Source of the DNA: Cryptomeria japonica
Lineage: Eukaryota; Streptophyta; Pinopsida; Cupressales; Cupressaceae
Direction: 5' to 3'
Assembly: GCF_030272615.1 (NCBI RefSeq)
Contig: NC_081413.1
Coordinates: forward strand, 602,702,709-602,766,708
Length of the DNA: 64,000 bases
The position numbers and the translations under genes were made by a program. This document shows, one piece after another, positions 11,701-22,852 of this stretch. The number at the start of each line of letters is the position of its first letter. Within the stretch, counting starts at the first letter, position 1. Below the pieces are notes generated by a model, which saw only the letters and a list, made by a program, of their open reading frames with translations, searched no databases and had not been told where the DNA came from.

Positions 11701-11790
11701 ACAGATTTGAATGAATGTATTTTGAACACAGGCCTTACTCTCAGTAATCTCAACTACCAAGGGAGTCGCAACACTAGATGCAGATGCCAT
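8745..11790 (-). pseudogene. Unrecognised about 1000-residue ORF of element A
   Basis: The minus-strand ATG at 11790 opens MASASSVATPLVVEITESKA. The longest open piece is 11373-10432 (313 aa: NETSEIPNVRKVLKTTVN, WIMPMGYELDANTLDAYAQH, then a Lys/Glu-rich stretch ending in Pro/Lys repeats). Further pieces follow at 9688-9473 and 9418-9083 (acidic, then a RGGRKGERRGEGRSG basic patch). A helical part with QNALDEGGNIYKSC follows near 8900. The first 400 bases need one frame change near 11720, and several stops interrupt it. I recognise no domain and see no RT, integrase or envelope motif or membrane segment. It could be a structural or accessory protein of the element, or a captured host gene. Confidence 0.55.
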
Positions 11791-12239
11791 TTTGAAAATA
11801 GGGTATGAAAAGATAGCTCACAAATGGATAAATACCTTTTCAATCTCAATCGGATACAAGGAATCTCTAACTAATCACTTCAAGCTCAATTATTACTACT
11901 CAATCTCATTCGCCTTGCTTGGTTGCACTTTCTCTTGGTTTACAATGTGAGGAATGAGTGATTGAAATGCACGTTTATCCATCGAAAACCTAACTTTAAG
12001 TTATAATAAATGTGCATCCCTAACAGCTTCTGGATACCCTACACATCTTTAAGAATTCATCACCGAATACTCAGATAAACATGAAATCTTTCGGATATCA
12101 ATTGCACAACTAAACTCCATCATCTGCAACCATCCTCGACCAGTTACAGTTCTCTGAAAAAGGGGATTCTAAATATCTACATGAAAATCTTTCCCCTAAG
12201 GCATTAGGCCTTAGTTACCGAATGAGGTTCCATCACTGG

Positions 12240-13339
12240 AATTAGATGTGGAGCCACTCTACACATTTGAATCTTCCTTCTTAACCCACTTCTTCTTATG
12301 TTGCTCTCTTACTTCTTCCACTTTATCTTTTCCCTTTTCATCTGATATGTCCTTGTTTACCGAACCATTATTGTTCATGTTCTTGCTTCTGTAATATTTT
12401 GCAATGTGACCAGATTTGTTGCTTGCATGGCAAATAACATTTCTTTGCATAGGCCTAAAATTAATCTAATCTGATCTCATCCTGCATTGGTTACAAATGT
12501 GTCCAAACATTCCAAAGGCATAACATCTCATTCTGAAAAGTGTTCACCATTCTGCACATATTTGACTTATGATCATAGTTGTTGCATATGAAACATTGAC
12601 CAGTAAAGGTAGGACCATTATTCATCACATTATTCATCCTATTTCTGCATTGACTTCCCATATGACTGAATTTAACACAAACAAAATATTTACCATTGAA
12701 TTTTTAGGCATTAGGTTGTCTTACCAGAGATTTCTTGTTCTTATGTTGATGATTGCTTTGTCCAGAACTAGAGGATTCTCCTTTCTCATATCCTAGTCCT
12801 CGTATGTCTTTCCCATGTCTTTGACTTTCCAGCATCTCATCTAACCGGGTTGAGCTAGCTTTGAATTTTTCATTGTACTCATTAGCAATAGAAAGCTCAT
12901 CTCTCATAATTATGATCTACCTTTCAAGTTCTTGTCCATCATTCTTGCATTACACCAATTCAAGCTTGAATTAATCATTATCATAGTTCAATTTGCAACA
13001 TTCATTAGATCTATCCTTCAATGACTGAGTTAGGGTTTCTTCATTCTTCTTTCAGTCTTCAATCTCCTTTGCGAGCTTCATCACAATGGATTGCATCTCA
13101 TTCTTCAAGACTGCGTTCTCTCTAGCATGATTCTCACGATCATCTATCTTGTCTTGTAGGGCTTGATCATCAATGCTTTGTTCTTCTTTCTCCTTCAGTT
13201 TGTCCATCAACTCCTTTCTCTTTTCTTTAGAAGTAATCACTTGATCTATCAGTGTCTGAATGAAGTTTTCAGCTGCATTCAGGTTTCTTTTTAGGGAACT
13301 TACTTCTTTTCTTGGTACATCAAGATCTTCAAGTGCCAC
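12240..13339 (-). pseudogene. Gag-like ORF of element A (coiled coil plus zinc knuckle)
   Basis: Pieces on the minus strand are 13339-13052 (Leu/Lys/Glu-rich, coiled-coil-like: LDVPRKEVSSLKRNLNAAEN), 12907-12704 (YNEKFKASSTRLDEMLES, then KDIRGLGYEKGESS) and 12450-12259 (a knuckle-like CHASNKSGHIAKYY). The GLGYEKGESS motif and the order coiled coil, GLG motif, knuckles repeat in the gag of the SIRE-like Copia (28744-30942: TSGLGFEEGQSS). Compared with that gag the N-terminal substrate-like half is missing, so this one is a shortened C-terminal gag. Stops separate the pieces. Confidence 0.65.
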
Positions 13340-13437
13340 ACTAAGATGTCTCTACAAACTGGATTCCATTGATTCAATCTTTTGGATCTTCCTCAAGCTG
13401 TTAGGTTTCTTCTAAGGAACTAGGCTCTAATACCAAT

Positions 13438-14565
13438 TATTGGAATCAATGAACACTAAGAGGGGGGTGAATTAGTGTTGTACAATTTGCAAATTCATTA
13501 AGTTGATCCTTAAACCACCAGATGCATATGAATGAAAGTAGAATGCAAAAACATAAAGTAAACAACCACACAACCATAACTTGAATATTTTTACATGGAA
13601 ATCCAGAAAGGCAAAACCCACGGTGGGATTTAAACCCACAATATTATTATACTATGGCCAAAAGTATGATAATATTACATAAGGGGAATGCACTTGCATT
13701 TAGACACACTACCTAGAGCTCACTGCTCAATTACAAAAGGGCTACAACCCGAAGGAAGGCTCACTTCCTTACAGACTATTACAATGATAAATGAACTGAA
13801 GTATAGCATCTAAATATGTCAAAAAACAGTTTCGATTAGCCTCGGATCAACCTCTACAACTCTTTTGTCTCTTTGCTCCGTTTTCTTGCATTGTCATACA
13901 CCGAAGCACCAAAACCTTTAATCACATTCACAAATTCGCTCATATAGACTTCTCACACTCTTCTCATATATCAACATGCTCAAATGAATTGGTCTTATAT
14001 ATCTGCACCAATAAAATGAATCATTTACCATGTCAGCTTACAAAAACCACATAACACGCAACACAAAACATGTAACCTTAGGTTGCCTCAATCTACCCAC
14101 AAATCCAAATGTGAACCCAAACAGAATGATAAAAATCTTCATACAAGTCGGCTCAAACTCCTCGAACATGAAACCAATCACCAAAATCAACCCAACAATT
14201 TTGTATCATTTGTTACACCAAAATAGCTCTGCTCTAACTGAATTACGAATACCGGTCCTTCAATATTTCTCATTAATCAACATTGGATATCAGGATCATA
14301 AGATAAGCTACCTTGAACCTCGAATCATCTTCCTTAATCACCACAACCAAAATCACATCACCAAAATCAAGATATGCACAATGATTTCATTCTCTACCGG
14401 TTACTATGTTCCACCTTCCAGACTTATGCCTTATAAACAATATGAATTTCGATAAGTCAAATATATATACATCGGATGTGATATCTAAATTGGGTTGTCA
14501 TGAATGAAAACTCCTAAGCATCAATCATGCACCGATATTTACCGAAATAGTGTCTTTTGCCAACA
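13438..14565 (-). repeat. LTR of element A
   Basis: The segment lies immediately outside the primer-binding site. It contains CTAAGAGGGGGGTGAATTAG, which also stands near the end of the SIRE-like LTRs at 17800 and 31035. It ends TTTTGCCAACA at 14565, like other Copia LTRs here. Its other end reads TATTGG instead of TGTTGG, apparently one substitution. No partner LTR is present in the window. Confidence 0.7.
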
Positions 14566-17500
14566 AATAGACCTTTAAAAAGTAAAGGGAATGCCCAGGA
14601 ACCGAAAAATCTCCCCATGTTGGATCCATTTCTAACAATACTGAAGATTCTAAGGCAGATTAGGAAGAAAAGACTATCTATAGCACTAGGTTTTGTAATG
14701 TTGAATAGCCAACCCAAATGCCAAAAAAAAGGTGTCTATGCAATGGAGCGCCTCCTTAACATTATTCTCCTATTCAATGAGGGTAAAGAATGAATCATCC
14801 ACAAAATGGCCCTTGACAAGTTGAGAAGGTTACTTAGGGAAGGGAATCCCTCTAACATGTCCAGTTGAAATGTCAGCAGCAAGCAGAAACCCAAATCCTT
14901 CAATGGCAAGCACATACCAAGAAGGGGCAAGAGGATAGTCATAGCGGATGGACTTGAAAAGGCCAAAGGATGAAGATTGATGTCCATTAATGGTGATACA
15001 AGTTGAAGCATCCCAAAGACCATTTGCACAGACTGAATGAAACAGGGTCCAAACCTTAACATTGTAAGCGTCTCAAGAATAAAGAGTCATTCAATGCAAT
15101 CATAAGCTTTGGCAAAATCAATTTTAAGAAACATGGCTCTTTGCAAAGAACGTCAAGCTCCCTCCATTCCTTTCCAAAATGCAATGATGTTGTCCAAGGT
15201 AAACCTATATTTGATGAAACCAATATGTTTCGGATGAACAATCTGTGGAAGGATATGTTTGACCTTAAGAGCCAAAGCCATGGCAATAATCTTGTAAGAC
15301 ACATTCAACAAGGTTATGGGTTTCCAATTACAAATGTCCTCATGATCACCAGATTTAGGGATGAACTTAATATTCCCCTTGTTGATGAGTTTCCTTGGAC
15401 ATCGGGAGTGAAAATCCTCCATATAGACCTTGTACAAATGGGAACCAACACAAGGCCACATGACTTTGTAGAATTCACAAGGGAAACAATCACAGATAGG
15501 AGCTTTGTCATCTAACATAGACAAAACAACCTCTTTAAGGTCCTCAAGAGTGAGAAGTTGATCACATGAAACTCTTTAGGCATTATAGAGCTAAGAGGGA
15601 ACAATAGCAAGGCATTCTTGCAAGGCTTTCTCATGCTCACGTGAATTTTCTTGTGTAGTAAACACCTTCTCATAATATCTAACAAAAGCTTGAAGAATAT
15701 CTAGTAACTCAAAGAAAACTGATTCACTTTTCTTAATCCTTTTGATCGTAGTAGAGGAATGACAAGCTTTGAGAGCTAGAAAGAACTCTTTAAAAGAATA
15801 GTTACCAACCTTGAGCCAATACAATTTGGCTTTAATGTGGGCACCTCTAGCAACATGGTTATCCACAATCTATTTTTTATGTTGAAGCTAGGCAACCCTA
15901 ACCTATAATTGAAGGCTGAAGAGGTTGGCCATCAAATATTTTGTGACAACCTTCAAATCTTTGTTGGTAACCTCATAGGATTGTTAGTGATAAAAATCCA
16001 ACTGTCTTCCATAGATGTGAAGAAAATGAGTTGTGTGTTGGTTAGCATCATTCCACAGCATAATTCAAGTAGAAATATGAGTGGGATGGCTCTCAAGATT
16101 CCAGACCCATTGGATGTGGGCCAACATGGGCAGATGATTAAGCACAGACATATTGACAAATAACTGCATTTTAGAAGGACGCATATGGCCTGACTACCAT
16201 TCAATGCTAAACTTGATGGGAAAATGATCTGACAAGGTGATGTTAGCAAGGGGTAAAACTGGAAGAGATTAATTTTTCCCAAACGCAAAAGAAGATTCAG
16301 TCGAGATCATGTCACGATTAAGACACTTGAAAATCTTATCAGAGACAACTCTCTAATTACACAAAGTGTGCTAGACATCCTATGAAGGGTGGTGGTTGGT
16401 GTTATGATAAAAAAGACCCAATTTATTATGCATGTGAAACCAGGCTTCTCGTTCACTAGTTGTCCATCTAAAAGACAAAATACCATCTTTAACAGAGGCT
16501 GCTTGAAACATATTAAAATCCCCACACATCACCCAAGTGGTAGGTGGCAAAGAATCAGCTATCCACTACCATAAATAGGATCGCTCAACAACATCATTGG
16601 GAGCATAAACATTAATGATCCCAAAGGATTGATTTTCAACTAACATGAGGACCCACACCACCTGTTGAGTAGGATCCAACCCATTATCAACTTTAGAAGA
16701 ATTCCAGGATGGCGAGAGGAGAGTAACAACACCTCCTCAGCCAATTTCGTTTTTCGAGGCAAAAACCACACCATCTAGCCAAATCACACAACATGCAGCA
16801 ACTAACATGAAAGCTACAATTTTAACTTCTTGAAGGCAAAAAATATCAATACCAGGATAAGTCTATCTAATATCCCACATGGAATATTTCTTGGTAAGGT
16901 CAGTAAGACCCTAGACATTCCATAAGAGAAAATTCATCATTCAAATTCATGCATGTTGTCCTCGTCCTCTAGAGAGGCTCGTATCTATTCTGCAAAACAT
17001 CTGAAGCAGGTCAAAAACCAAGGTAAGAATCGCCTAGAAGCACCTTGTGTTTATCACAAACTTCATCATCACTGCCATCCTTCCTAGAGGGGTTGTGAGA
17101 GTGGTGCAATGAGATAGGATAAGAAGCTATAACTGAAGTAGCTTGAGGGGTATGCACCCAAGCAAAGTGGTCTGATCTCCCCTCAGCAAAGCTCTTCCCC
17201 TTATCAATAGGGTTTGAAACATCCGATTGCACACTAGCTTGCACCTGCGTAAAAACTGGCTTTGTCGCAATGGAAAGCTATGAAGAGGGCTATGAAGAGA
17301 CACATCCTACTTTGGCTTATTTTTTCAGCCCATTATGGTCTAACCTTCTTTAAAATTAGTCTCAAAAGGGCGAGAGGGTGCAACTTCTTTAGGTGGGGAC
17401 TTAGTGCGAGGTGCAACAAGAGGTCAATCCTTAATCTTATGATTAAAAGATTGGCACTGATAACATGTATTGGTAAAATTCAAATAAAGCACATGCTAAG

Positions 17501-17780
17501 AAAAACATTATCCACAAACTTGAATATCAATAGTTTCCTTAACATTTCGGGATAAAACCACTTCAATACAAACCCTTTTTGAGGACAAGCATGAAATAAA
17601 CATTTTGGCTCCATGCAAACCACCTTGCCAAGGGATTGGGTAATAGTTTGTGGGAACAACCAACAAGGAAGAGGAAAGCCACGGAACTCAACCCAAATAG
17701 GGACCTTAAGCTTCATTTCATTAGAGACTATAAAGTCTCTTGACCAAGGCTGAAAAACAAGCAAGAAAGACCGAACATAT
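14566..17780 (-). mobile_element. LINE retrotransposon, distal part (ORF1 end, endonuclease, RT)
   Basis: On the minus strand, 17780-17480 continues a DUF4283-type ORF1 (PWSRDF, KVPIWVEFRGFPLP). 17244-17011 is a low-similarity ORF1 tail. ORF2 starts near 16940 (MNFLLWNV, CLQEVK). The endonuclease shows NVYAPN near 16600, CGDFN near 16520 and SDHFPIK near 16215. The RT follows from 15524 (NWKPITLLNVSYKIIA, HIGFIKYRFTLDNI) and the FVDD catalytic box is at about 14791-14802. Frames change repeatedly and stops are common, so it is long dead. Element A's LTR cuts it at 14565. Its 5' end lies across the SIRE-like Copia at 32661-33150. Confidence 0.88.
15153..15524 (-). pseudogene. LINE reverse transcriptase fragment
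   Basis: This is the best preserved RT piece. MWPCVGSHLYKV is followed by the fingers motif FIPKSGDHEDICNWKPI, then SYKIIAMALALKV and QIVHPKHIGFI. These are the order and wording of plant L1-type RT. The catalytic FVDD box follows in other frames near 14795. Residues after that are scattered over different frames by indels. Confidence 0.88.
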
Positions 17781-19393
17781 TGTTGAACATAGAGTACCAC
17801 TAAGAGGGGGGTGAATTAGTGGTACCTAAAAATTTTCTTTTTTCAAAACAACTTCAAAATACCGGTTATTAACTTAAGCACTAAACAATCAAACAAGTGC
17901 AGAAAAAAGGAAAACCTAAGAGATTAATCACACAAATGCAACTCACAACACCAGATATACGAGGAAAACCCAATATGGAAAAAACCTCGGTGAGAGATGT
18001 TGTTGGAGACTACTGCTCCAATCCATCCTCACAAGTAACACACTGGATTACAAAGATTTAGGGCATCAACCCAAGGAGCACCAACACTTGCACCAAGCTC
18101 CAACTTGATGATGTATATTGAGGATACAATTTCGATACAGTTATAGCTTCTTATTGCAAATGAATTCTGCAACACTTGATCAAATAATTTACTGTCGGTT
18201 GACAGTCTTTTCTTCTCCACAGGATCTCACACTGTCAGTTGTGAGATCACTCTCTCTTTCTCACAGTCTCACAACTTACTATGTCACACTTGGATGTTGT
18301 CTTTCTCTACCACACCTCGCTGGTTTTCTTAACCATTGGACCTGCTACAGTTATACTAGCACTCAAACAATGTTAGTTAAACCCTCTCACCGGTTTCCTT
18401 GCTCACTTACTTTGCAAATTTCTTAGAATAAATTCTAAGGCAAAGTGATCCTTCTCTATCCTTAAGCTCTCTCTTCTCTCTTTTTCTTCTCTCTAGCATC
18501 ATCTTGCTTTGTTTTGAGCTCATATATTTATCACCATGGTTTCTTGCCAAGAATTCATTCAAACACTGAGCAATTAGGGTTTCCTTTACCCAAAACAATC
18601 TTCATGAAATCCGATCCAGTCAGTCTTGGATCGATCACCTATACTCCATGAATACATCTGTACACATTTTCCATTATCCAATGCATACTTGCTAAAGATA
18701 GCAATCTCGTACATGATTTTCTACCTTGAAATCTGTCAACTCATAAAGCACTCAGTTATTTCCTTTTCGACGTCTTCTTGCAATCTGATTTCCTTTGCAT
18801 TGATCCAGGCTCCAACTACTCCCTAATCTTCCTCTATTGTTCTTTCTTCCTTGAGCTGCATCAGTCAGCTACAATCCCATGATTTGTGGTTGTTACATTA
18901 ATGTCGACTAGTTATTTCAACAACCATGTCAATGGAGGCTTCACCGACCTCTGTATGTTTGCCACCTTAGCTCCACATGGCATCACAATGGTCAATCACA
19001 TAGCTCACTGACACACAGTCAGTTCATACTTGAACATTCGACAAAGTCATATCAGTACATGCCTTTTTCGGTGAGACCTTCTTCTTCTACTAACCGGAAG
19101 TACTCACTACACCGGTAATATATCTTCACCTTCGGTCGTTTGTGATGATTTTAACGTTCTGCCTCTTCATCAAAAACAACTAGCCAACCTCCAGACCAGA
19201 ATATTGCTCTACCGGTTTTCAAACATCATGCAAACATATAGCCATCATCCTGGTTTATGCTTTACTAGTAAGCCTTCCTTATGTCTGCTCACTCTCATGT
19301 AAAGTGCCATCAGATCAGTCACCCCTTCTTACTTGTCGGTGACCTTTCCAAACCGGTTGACATCAATCACAACTTATTACCAAAATGCCAACA
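17781..19393 (-). repeat. 3' LTR of the SIRE-like Copia
   Basis: This 1613-bp LTR starts TGTTGAACATAGAGTACC and ends AAATGCCAACA. It aligns with 31010-32660 through most of its length, for example the CTCTCTTTCTCACAGTCTCA stretch at 18250 and 31515. Confidence 0.92.
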
Positions 19394-19540
19394 ATCTCCC
19401 CCTTTGGCATTTATGTCAACTCTTCGCAAGACACTTCATACTGGTACATTTATCCCCCTTTAACACAATGACAAAGGGTACTGTACATTCCCCCTTTGAT
19501 CCATATCGAGCTCCCCCTTTGACTGCCATAAGCTCCCCCT
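19394..19540 (-). other. Polypurine tract region with five G-rich tracts
   Basis: The tract next to the LTR reads TCTCCCCCTTTGG on the plus strand, which is the expected purine primer on the element strand. Four more CCCCCTTT or CCCCCT tracts follow at about 19453, 19489, 19512 and 19533 in the short gap between the RNase H stop and the LTR. Confidence 0.75.
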
Positions 19541-20703
19541 AGGTGGATGACACAATTCCCAACTTGTGTTGGAGGTACTCAAAGGTGCTCATCGATAATG
19601 GTTTGGTGAAAATGTCTGCTACTTGTTCGCCAATAGGGACATAGTCCATCCTTACCTCTTGTTCTTCAACCTTCTCTCTAAGAAAATCATACTTGATAGC
19701 AATGTGCTTTGTTCTAGAATGCATCACAGGATTCTTTGCTATGTTGATTGCACTCGAATTATCACACCGGATGAGAATAGGATCAGTGATGTCCACCTAA
19801 ATGTCTGTGAGATTCTACTTCATCCAAAGCACTTGAGAGCAGCATGTAGCAATAGTAATATATTTAGTTTTAGTAGTAGATAGAGAGACTGAGTCCTACT
19901 TCTTGCTATGCCACGAGACCAACCGGTCAGCTAGAAAGAATGCACCACCACTTGTTCTCTTTCGATCATTGATGCAACCTACCCAATCAGCATTAGTGTA
20001 TGCTTCCAAGATAAAATATCCTTGTTTAGGATACCACAATCCATAATTGAGTGTCCCTTGTAGGTACCTAAAGATTCTACTTACAATATTCATATGTGAC
20101 TGCTTAGGTACAGCTTGGAATCTAGCCACCATGCATACTGCCTATACTATATCTAGTCTAGAAGCAGTTAGATACAATAGACTGCCTACCATAGATCTAT
20201 ACAGAGTCTAAGCCACCACTGGTGATTCATCATTCTTTCTTAGTTTACTTTCGGTCACCATAGGGGTACTTACCGGTTTACAATCCTCCAGTCAGAATTT
20301 CTTCAACATTTCTTTTGCATACTTAATTTGTGAGATAAAGATTCCCTTATCTTGCTGTAATATCTGAAAACCAAGGAAGTATGTCAATTCACAAAGCATT
20401 GACATCTCAAAATCTGATTGCATATGATCAGCAAATTCTTTGCAGAGGGTGTCCTTGTTGCCTCCAAAGATAATGTCATCTACATGCACAACCACAATGA
20501 TCATGTGGTTCTCACTTTTCTTTATGTACAGATTGACGTTAGGACTCCCCTTTTTCAATCCCTGCTCCTTCAGGTACTAATCTAATCTGGAATACCATGC
20601 TCTGGGAGCTTGGTTTAGACCATACAGGGCCTTCTTCAACCAGCACACAAATGTTTCATCATCATGCAGCAGAAACCCTTCCAGTTGCTCCATGTATACT
20701 TCT
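19539..20703 (-). pseudogene. SIRE-like Copia pol, C-terminal part (RT end and RNase H)
   Basis: On the minus strand, 20703-20577 holds the RT segment EQLEGFLL followed by KKALYGLNQAPRAWYSRLD. 20558-20292 holds the catalytic VDDIIFGG near 20480 and the TYFLGFQI motif. 20132-19896 holds NYGLWYPKQG, NADWVGCINDRKRTSGGAFF and LVSWHSKK of RNase H. 19796-19539 holds CDNSSAINIAKNPVMHSRTKH and the closing VADIFTKPL. Stops separate the pieces. The upstream half of the same RT continues at 26894-27107 on the far side of Copia 2, whose target site lies just after the LEEEV motif. Confidence 0.9.
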
Positions 20704-21153
20704 TGTGAGATTTTGCCAAGATCAAGGGCACAATGAAAAGTATAAAAGAGAGACAAAAGAATGACAAGAACAAACTGTATTCCCATCAATATGCAAATGA
20801 TCAACTAGATTCACCAATACAATGAATATAGGCCTACTTATATAGGCAAGGCCATATGGATGTACGAGCACACAATCATGACATGTGGCTCAATGAGAAA
20901 TAAGGGTAGGTAAGAAATACTAGGGGTAGGTAGGAGAAATAATATAATATTTCACAAGAGATGGATGACCCACCGAATGTGGAGTGTAACAGCAAAATAA
21001 GACCACAAAAGGTGGAATTTCTCCTACAAGCTCTATCCCTATGTGCACACTTCCCTAAGTGTCTCAAATCCAAACTAGGAAGAGATGCATTATCCTAAGT
21101 TAACTTAAGTAAAGTGTAATAATATCCATACTGAATATTTATTTACACCAACA
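20704..21153 (-). repeat. 3' LTR of Copia 2, followed by the polypurine tract
   Basis: The LTR starts TGTGAGATTTTGCCAAG and ends TTATTTACACCAACA. A run of C then TTAAG follows at 21154-21165, the complement of the polypurine tract. Confidence 0.95.
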
Positions 21154-21498
21154 CCCCCCCTTAAGTGCAGCTTAGGGGAATGAAGACTCAAGTCAACAAT
21201 GCAAGATGGGTCATGGCTACTAGGCCATGATAGGTACCCATGTACAATATGCAATGCAATCTCTCACAAGCGGAGAAAGGGAGAAAACCCAGTGGGAAAA
21301 AACTCCCCCCCAAAAGAGAGATGAATGTACAAAAGACTCTCAAAGAAGGACAAAACCTCAAAGAGGAAAAATTCCCCCCCATAATAGAGGAAGGAGAAGT
21401 CAGCTGACCCACCCTAATGACAAATCCCGCACCCCCAAGAGAGCTCGCAACTGCTGGAACTTACTCTCAGTGAAAGGTTTGGTGAATATGTCTACAAC

Positions 21499-22852
21499 CT
21501 ACTCCGCTGTATGACAATACTGCAAATCAATGACCTGGTCCTGAATCAACTCTTGGATATAGTGCATATGGATCTTGATGTGTTTGGTCCGCTGGTGAGG
21601 GACCGAGTTCTTTGAGATTGCAATATCGCTCTGATTGTCGCAATGTAGAACTGTCGGCTGTGGAGTGGTGAACCCAAACTTTGTGAAAATCTGTTGAAGC
21701 CAAATCGTCAGACGTTGCATTAATAGCTCCTCGATACTCAGCCTCAATCAAAGAGAGAGCAATAGCATGTTGCTTCTTGCTCTGCCAACAAATGGGTCTT
21801 GAACCAAGGTGAAAATTGTAACTTGAAGTAGACTTATGATCATCAAGATCGCCAACCCAATCAGAGTCTGTGTAACCAACTAAGCAAAGTCCTGTGCTTG
21901 TTGCATAGCAAATCCCATAGTGATGTGTACCCTGAATGTAATGAAGGATGCGTTTGGTGGCTCCAATGAAGCGAGCAACCATGCCAACTACAAATGAAAT
22001 ATCAGGGCGTGTATGAGTCAAGTAGATGAGACTACCCAAAAGATGACGATACAATGTGGCATCAACTAGTGGAGAAGAACACTAAGCCTCAAGCTTGACT
22101 CTTGAAAGAAAGGGAGTTAGTGCAGGCTTACAATCAGCCATATGAAAGCATGCAAGTAGATCAAGAGCATAATTGGGCTGCGATAGTGTAATCCCGAAAG
22201 GTGACTGTGAAATCTCTATCCCGAGAAAGTACTGCAAAAGACCCAAGTCAGTCATAGCAAATCTGTCATGCAAACTAGATTTGACCCTACTAATGATGGA
22301 TGTGGTACTCCCTGTAATGATCAAATCATCAACATAGAGCACAAGTATCAAGTGAGAGTCATCTTGTTGCAAAATGTAGACATTCAGATCAGAATGACAC
22401 CTAGTGAACCCTGTTGAGAGAAGAAAGGAATCCATCTTGGCGTACCAAGTCCTGGGGGCCTGCTTAAGGCCATAGAGAGATTTCCTTAGTCTCCAAACCA
22501 AGGAAGTATCCTAGATGAAACCCTATGGTTGCTCCATATAAATCTCCTCATCAAGATCACCATGAAGAAAAGCACTCTTCACATCCATTTGATGTATAGC
22601 CCAACCATGAACTGCAGCAATAGCAAGTGTCAAGCAAATGGAGTTCATCTTTTCTATGGGCGCAAAGGTTTAAGTATAGTCAACACGTGCAACCTGAGAG
22701 AAACCTTTCGCAACAAGCCGAGCATTATACTTATCCACACTACCTTTTGTTGCAAACTTGGTCCAATAGATCCACTTACATTGAACCATCTTTCTCCCCT
22801 GGACTAAATCCCATGTGTTGTTCCTCATCAAGGAACTATACTCTTCCTCCAT
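21499..22852 (-). pseudogene. Copia 2 RT and RNase H, broken
   Basis: Pieces on the minus strand are 22852-22670 ([35 protein letters not shown]), 22501-22082 (WRLRKSLYGLKQAPRTWYAK, the catalytic YVDDLIITG near 22330, LLQYFLGIEI) and 22054-21527 (YRHLLGSLIYLTHTRPDIS, GYTDSDWVGDLDD, IALSLIEAEYRGAI). The true RNase H frame then continues in 21747-21499 (HCDNQSDIAISKNSVPHQRTKH) after a frameshift near 21700. Domain order and motifs are ordinary for Copia, and the copy is inactive. Confidence 0.9.

Larger units (their letters stand above)
8741..14565 (-). mobile_element. LTR element A: gag-like ORF plus long unknown ORF, no visible RT
   Basis: On the minus strand a 5' LTR (13438-14565) is followed by a primer-binding site (complement of CTCTAATACCA at 13426-13435), a gag-like ORF (13339-12240), about 450 bp of leader, and a second long ORF (11790 to about 8745). 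I see no protease, integrase, RT or RNase H anywhere in it, and no 3' LTR. It is cut at about 8740 by a Copia fragment. The LTR start and the gag resemble the SIRE-like Copia of this window, so it is probably a non-autonomous relative that needs proteins from elsewhere. Confidence 0.7.

Noticed and set aside
14030-14455. 141-residue plus-strand ORF
   Set aside because: Lies within the LTR of element A and has low-complexity Asn/His/Ile content without motifs.
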